Assembly (NCBI RefSeq): GCF_900114615.1
Contig: NZ_FOTS01000008.1
Coordinates: 62,001-126,000, forward strand
Length of the DNA: 64,000 bases
From: Pelosinus propionicus DSM 13327
Lineage (GTDB): Bacteria > Bacillota > Negativicutes > DSM-13327
Reading direction: 5' to 3'
Part shown: one piece after another, positions 60,990-64,000 of the stretch
Layout of the letters: the number at the start of each line of letters is the position of its first letter
How positions within the stretch are numbered: position 1 is the stretch's first letter
Program-made: the position numbers and the translations under genes
The notes under the pieces: model-generated
Databases searched by the model: none
What the model saw: the letters and a program-made list of their open reading frames with translations, nothing else
Told to the model about the DNA's origin: nothing

Positions 60990-61862
60990 ATGTTAGAGCT
61001 ATCTTCCATTACAAAATGTTTTAAGAAGAATTGTGTAATACATGATATTTCCCTTTCTTTACCTAAGGGATTACATTTGTTGACTGGACCTAATGGGGCG
61101 GGCAAAACGACTTTATTACGCATCCTTGCAGGGGTTATTGCGCCAACAACTGGTCAAGTATCTCTTAATGGAATGTTTCTCCCTAAGGACAGTGTCAGGT
61201 TTAAAGCCCATATGGGATACCTGCCTCAGAACTTTGGGATTTATCCTGAAATGACCGCGCAAAAATTTTTGAGATATTTTGCAGAATTAAAGGGGATTCC
61301 TGCTGCAGTTGCTAGTGCAAAGGTTGAAGAGGTAATGGATATTGCCCAAATCTCTTCCTTCCATAATAAAACCTTGCGGGACTGGACAAAGGGGATGCGT
61401 CAAAAGGTCGGGATCGCCCAAGGGTTATTGAACGACCCTGATCTTTTCCTTATGGATGAGCCATTATCTGGGCTTGATCCGGAAGAACGTTTTTATTTTT
61501 GTAATTTGTTTTCCCGGTTATCCTCTGAACGTATTATCCTATTGAGTACCCATATCATTTCAGAATTAACTGCTTTGGCAGATAGTATCATGCTGCTAGA
61601 TAAGAAAAAACTACGATTTAAAGGTCCAATCTCTGTAATGATAGACACTGCCAGGAGTTTTGTTTGGCGAGCTGTTTTGACTGAGGGTGAGTGGAATGAT
61701 AAAAAAAATGAATTAATCGTCAGTAGCTTACGGGCTGATAAAGGGTTGTATGAAATAAGGATCATTAGCGATGTTAGGCCGGAGCTTACGGGAGTGTGTT
61801 CTGTGGAGCCCACCTTGGAGGATGCGTATATCTATCTAGTATCCCAGGGGGATTCAAAATGA
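60990..61862 (+). CDS. ABC transporter ATP-binding protein 1 (ABC-2 type)
   Basis: A 290-residue ATPase: Walker A GPNGAGKT, Q-loop LPQNFG, degenerate signature WTKGMRQKVG (LSGGQ region), Walker B LFLMDEPLSGLDPEE and switch STH. The YLPQNFGIYPEMTAQKFLRYFAELKGI segment resembles ATPases of lantibiotic-immunity/drug ABC-2 exporters. Cotranscribed with the sigma factor and a second ATPase; 15 bases after the membrane protein gene. Confidence 0.88.
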   Translation: MLELSSITKCFKKNCVIHDISLSLPKGLHLLTGPNGAGKTTLLRILAGVIAPTTGQVSLNGMFLPKDSVRFKAHMGYLPQNFGIYPEMTAQKFLRYFAELKGIPAAVASAKVEEVMDIAQISSFHNKTLRDWTKGMRQKVGIAQGLLNDPDLFLMDEPLSGLDPEERFYFCNLFSRLSSERIILLSTHIISELTALADSIMLLDKKKLRFKGPISVMIDTARSFVWRAVLTEGEWNDKKNELIVSSLRADKGLYEIRIISDVRPELTGVCSVEPTLEDAYIYLVSQGDSK

Positions 61863-61869
61863 GAAAGAA

Positions 61870-62643
61870 ATGGTATTGATAATGATAGAGATTAATAACC
61901 TTAGTAAACGATATAACAACAATTGTATGGCGCTGGATAATATTACTTGCCGCATAGGCACAGGTGTATTCGGTCTCTTAGGGGAAAATGGTGCGGGGAA
62001 AAGTACCTTGTTAAAGATTCTGGCGACGATGATTGAGCCTACGGGTGGTAAGGTAACGGTTAATGGTTTAGATCTATGTGCAGAGAAAACCGTAATTCGT
62101 AAGCAACTGGGGTACTTACCCCAAGAATTTGGTTTTTACGCTAGGTTGACCGGTTTTGAGATGCTCGAGTATTTTGCAGTACTAAAAGGGATAACAAGTA
62201 AACAGGCAAGAAAAACACAGGTGAATGAGGCTATGGAGCTAGTAAATCTTGCAGAGGTTAGGAATAAAAGGATTTCCACATATTCCTTTGGCATGAAACA
62301 GAGGCTGGGATTTGCACAAGCTTTATTGGGCAAACCCCAGCTTTTGATCATGGATGAACCTACAGTTGGACTTGACCCTGTCGAACGCAATAATATCCGC
62401 AATGTAATCAGTGAACTGGGACGGAAAATAACGATTGTCTATTCTACCCATATCCTTGCTGATATTAAAGCTTGTTGTTCGGAGCTTGCTATATTACGTC
62501 AAGGAAGTTTGGTGTTCAAAGGTAAGCCGGATGAACTTGCTAAGCTGGTCACAGAAATGAGTTGGCAGATAAAAGATACTGCTCGTGCCAAAGACGGTTA
62601 TATGTCATTGATGGGATCGGCGAGGCAAGAGGAAGATGAATAA
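61870..62643 (+). CDS. ABC transporter ATP-binding protein 2 (ABC-2 type)
   Basis: A 257-residue ATPase related to the preceding one: Walker A GENGAGKS, LPQEFGFYARLTGFEMLEYFAVLKGI, signature YSFGMKQRLG, Walker B LLIMDEPTVGLDPVE, STH. ATG 61870 after GAGAAAGA is used; ATG 61882 is possible. It overlaps the start of the permease gene by 8 bases, so it is probably the dedicated partner of that permease. Confidence 0.88.
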   Translation: MVLIMIEINNLSKRYNNNCMALDNITCRIGTGVFGLLGENGAGKSTLLKILATMIEPTGGKVTVNGLDLCAEKTVIRKQLGYLPQEFGFYARLTGFEMLEYFAVLKGITSKQARKTQVNEAMELVNLAEVRNKRISTYSFGMKQRLGFAQALLGKPQLLIMDEPTVGLDPVERNNIRNVISELGRKITIVYSTHILADIKACCSELAILRQGSLVFKGKPDELAKLVTEMSWQIKDTARAKDGYMSLMGSARQEEDE

Positions 62644-64000
62644 TATAATGGCGATTGCCTTGCAAGAAATGAGAGTAGGCATAAAGGGTGTTGGTTATTG
62701 GGTACTTGTAGTTTTAGTCAATTGTCTTTCATTGTATACTTTATATGAGGAGCAATTCTTTGCGCTTAGAACCATAGCGGTTTTCTATATGTTTTTTGTC
62801 TTTTGGAATATCGGTATGATTGCCAGGGATTGGCGCAGTGGCACGGCAGAGATTGTTAATACACTTCCTTGTAAGGATTGGGAGTTGCTGCTAGGGAGAG
62901 CAGTGAGCAATTTTTTGCTTTTAGGTCTGCTGGGTATGCAGATGTTTTTAGTCATGGCGACTATGGCACTGTTCGTTTTTCCTACGTCGACGCCTTTTTT
63001 TGACCTGTTATGGAACTATTGGTTGAATTATTTTTTGATCAGTATCAATTCAATATGTGTCACTTTGTTTATAGAGACGATCTGTCGTTCGAGTATTTTT
63101 TTAACCACCTTGATAACCGCTTTTTATCTCATATTGATTAGTATTCTTGATGGTGATCATAATACTTTACTGCCGTATTGGTTACCACCGATAAATTTGG
63201 CTTATAATGTGGCAGCTACAGAAGTTCCTTCACAGCTTACAGAACGCTTTCCTAAGAATGGGTTTATACCAATGGTTTTGTGCCAGCAGCTGGGGCTTTC
63301 AGCAATGTTGTTTTTAGTCAGCTATTATTTTTACAGTAAGCAGCGCTCTTTGGGAAAATTGGCATTATCAACCATACTGCTAGTGACAGCTGCCTTGGCT
63401 GTATTTTTATCTGGTTCTATTCCACTCGTCCTGGAGTATAAAGCGCGTGAGCAAAGCTATCAAGAGTCTTTTAGCAATGCGGTGGCTGATGCCGGACAAG
63501 TAGCAGATCAGTCAAATAGGCTGCAGCCTGTTAGCTATGTAATGGATATTAAATTGAAAACAGTCCCGAACACTGCGGACTGTGATGTAAAGCTGGTTTT
63601 TAAAAATACAAGTGACAGCCAAGTACAAGAGATCCCTTTGACCTTGAAACATTATTATACGGTTCAGCATGTAACCGATGGTAGTGGCAAAGAACTTGTT
63701 TGGGAAAGAAAAGGTGACTTTATTGCGGTGAAACTAAATGCACCTCTTGTTGCCGGAGCTAGTATGGAAATTGCTTTGGATTATTCGGGAAAAGTAGGGG
63801 AGTGGTTTACGGACTATGATGCCCAGCCGAGGGGATTGATTAATTTTGTTACACCGGTGATGACCTTGCTACGGTCTGGTCATGCATGGTATCCTGTTTT
63901 AGGTAAAAAGCCGGTATACAACATTGTTGAGTATCAGAGCAGATGGAGTAATGAGCCCACCCGGATATTGTCGGCGCGCAATGTCTCCCACCCTCCTGCC
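62636..64000 (+). CDS. ABC-2 permease fused to an M1-aminopeptidase-like extracytoplasmic region, 3' partial
   Basis: The frame opens at ATG 62636 and stays open for 455 codons to the window end. Residues 1 to about 270 hold six or more hydrophobic helices with the ABC-2 loop MIARDWRSGTAEIVNTLP. After residue 300 the chain is extracytoplasmic and beta-rich: YVMDIKLKTVPNTADCDVKLVFKNTSD, IPLTLKHYYTVQHVTDGSGKELVW, LNAPLVAGASMEIALDYSGKVGEW, SGHAWYPVLG, which follows the N-terminal domain of M1 aminopeptidases. Fusions of this type are known as ABC permease/M1 aminopeptidase proteins. The catalytic HExxH would lie beyond the window. Confidence 0.75.
   Translation, partial: MNNIMAIALQEMRVGIKGVGYWVLVVLVNCLSLYTLYEEQFFALRTIAVFYMFFVFWNIGMIARDWRSGTAEIVNTLPCKDWELLLGRAVSNFLLLGLLGMQMFLVMATMALFVFPTSTPFFDLLWNYWLNYFLISINSICVTLFIETICRSSIFLTTLITAFYLILISILDGDHNTLLPYWLPPINLAYNVAATEVPSQLTERFPKNGFIPMVLCQQLGLSAMLFLVSYYFYSKQRSLGKLALSTILLVTAALAVFLSGSIPLVLEYKAREQSYQESFSNAVADAGQVADQSNRLQPVSYVMDIKLKTVPNTADCDVKLVFKNTSDSQVQEIPLTLKHYYTVQHVTDGSGKELVWERKGDFIAVKLNAPLVAGASMEIALDYSGKVGEWFTDYDAQPRGLINFVTPVMTLLRSGHAWYPVLGKKPVYNIVEYQSRWSNEPTRILSARNVSHPPA

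Noticed and set aside
1-64000. CRISPR arrays, insertion sequences, prophage, tRNA or rRNA genes
   Set aside because: No regular direct repeats with spacers, transposase or integrase motifs, tRNA cloverleaf signatures or rRNA sequence were seen on either strand.

Overview
The window looks like a chromosomal segment of a low-GC, strictly fermentative Bacillota. The combination of methylmalonyl-CoA mutase with MeaB, a 4-hydroxybutyrate-to-crotonyl-CoA pathway, Ptb/Buk, ETF-linked acyl-CoA dehydrogenase, several cobalamin riboswitches and FeoAB suggests a Negativicutes-type anaerobe (Pelosinus/Sporomusa-like). That placement is an inference from gene content; no rRNA or tRNA gene lies in the window. 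I saw no CRISPR array, insertion sequence, prophage or attachment site.

Layout. 1-8.7 kb: 3' end of an acetate/succinate-type transporter, a FliB-like cysteine-cluster protein, two close NCS2/AzgA purine permease paralogues flanking a Crp/Fnr regulator and an SDR dehydrogenase, a DEAD-box helicase and a VOC protein. 8.7-16.7 kb: HD-GYP protein, LTA-synthase-like sulfatase, small proteins (including YwbE), a MATE exporter, and a minus-strand aminotransferase-metQ unit under a SAM riboswitch. 17-25.2 kb: MFS transporter-larA, fumC, lysA under a lysine riboswitch, and buk-ptb. 25.2-29.7 kb: a second HD-GYP gene under a c-di-GMP-I riboswitch, a DtxR/MntR-like regulator, and a LysR gene divergent from glutamate dehydrogenase.

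29.7-41.6 kb: two tandem cobalamin riboswitches, each with its own terminator, have no B12 gene behind them. They precede a sigma-54 activator, a textbook -24/-12 promoter, a NifU-like/acyl-CoA dehydrogenase/EtfBA operon, and then the set sucD-4hbD-abfD-nifU-like-cat2. Together these convert succinyl-CoA to crotonyl-CoA and probably on to butyryl-CoA; Ptb/Buk could then form butyrate and ATP. AbfD keeps the Cys/Cys/His/Cys iron-sulfur ligand pattern.

41.8-53 kb: FeoA with a FeoB split into GTPase and membrane proteins, preceded by twin palindromic operators. A STAS-like gene sits under a Fur box. A third cobalamin riboswitch leads a GC-richer Nik/Opp-type ABC transporter operon ending in a GNAT gene, likely for cobalt or another corrinoid-related nutrient. 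A CsoR-like palindrome precedes a small membrane protein and a second MATE exporter.

52.9-64 kb: a fourth cobalamin riboswitch, a small DnaA-N-like protein, mutA-mutB-meaB (succinyl-CoA/methylmalonyl-CoA interconversion), then an ECF sigma factor with a membrane partner, two ABC ATPases and a permease/M1-peptidase-like fusion cut by the window end. The overall theme is partition of succinyl-CoA between the B12-dependent propionate route and the B12-independent 4-hydroxybutyrate/butyrate route, with B12-sensing RNA located next to genes of both branches. A dispersed palindromic repeat occurs four times.
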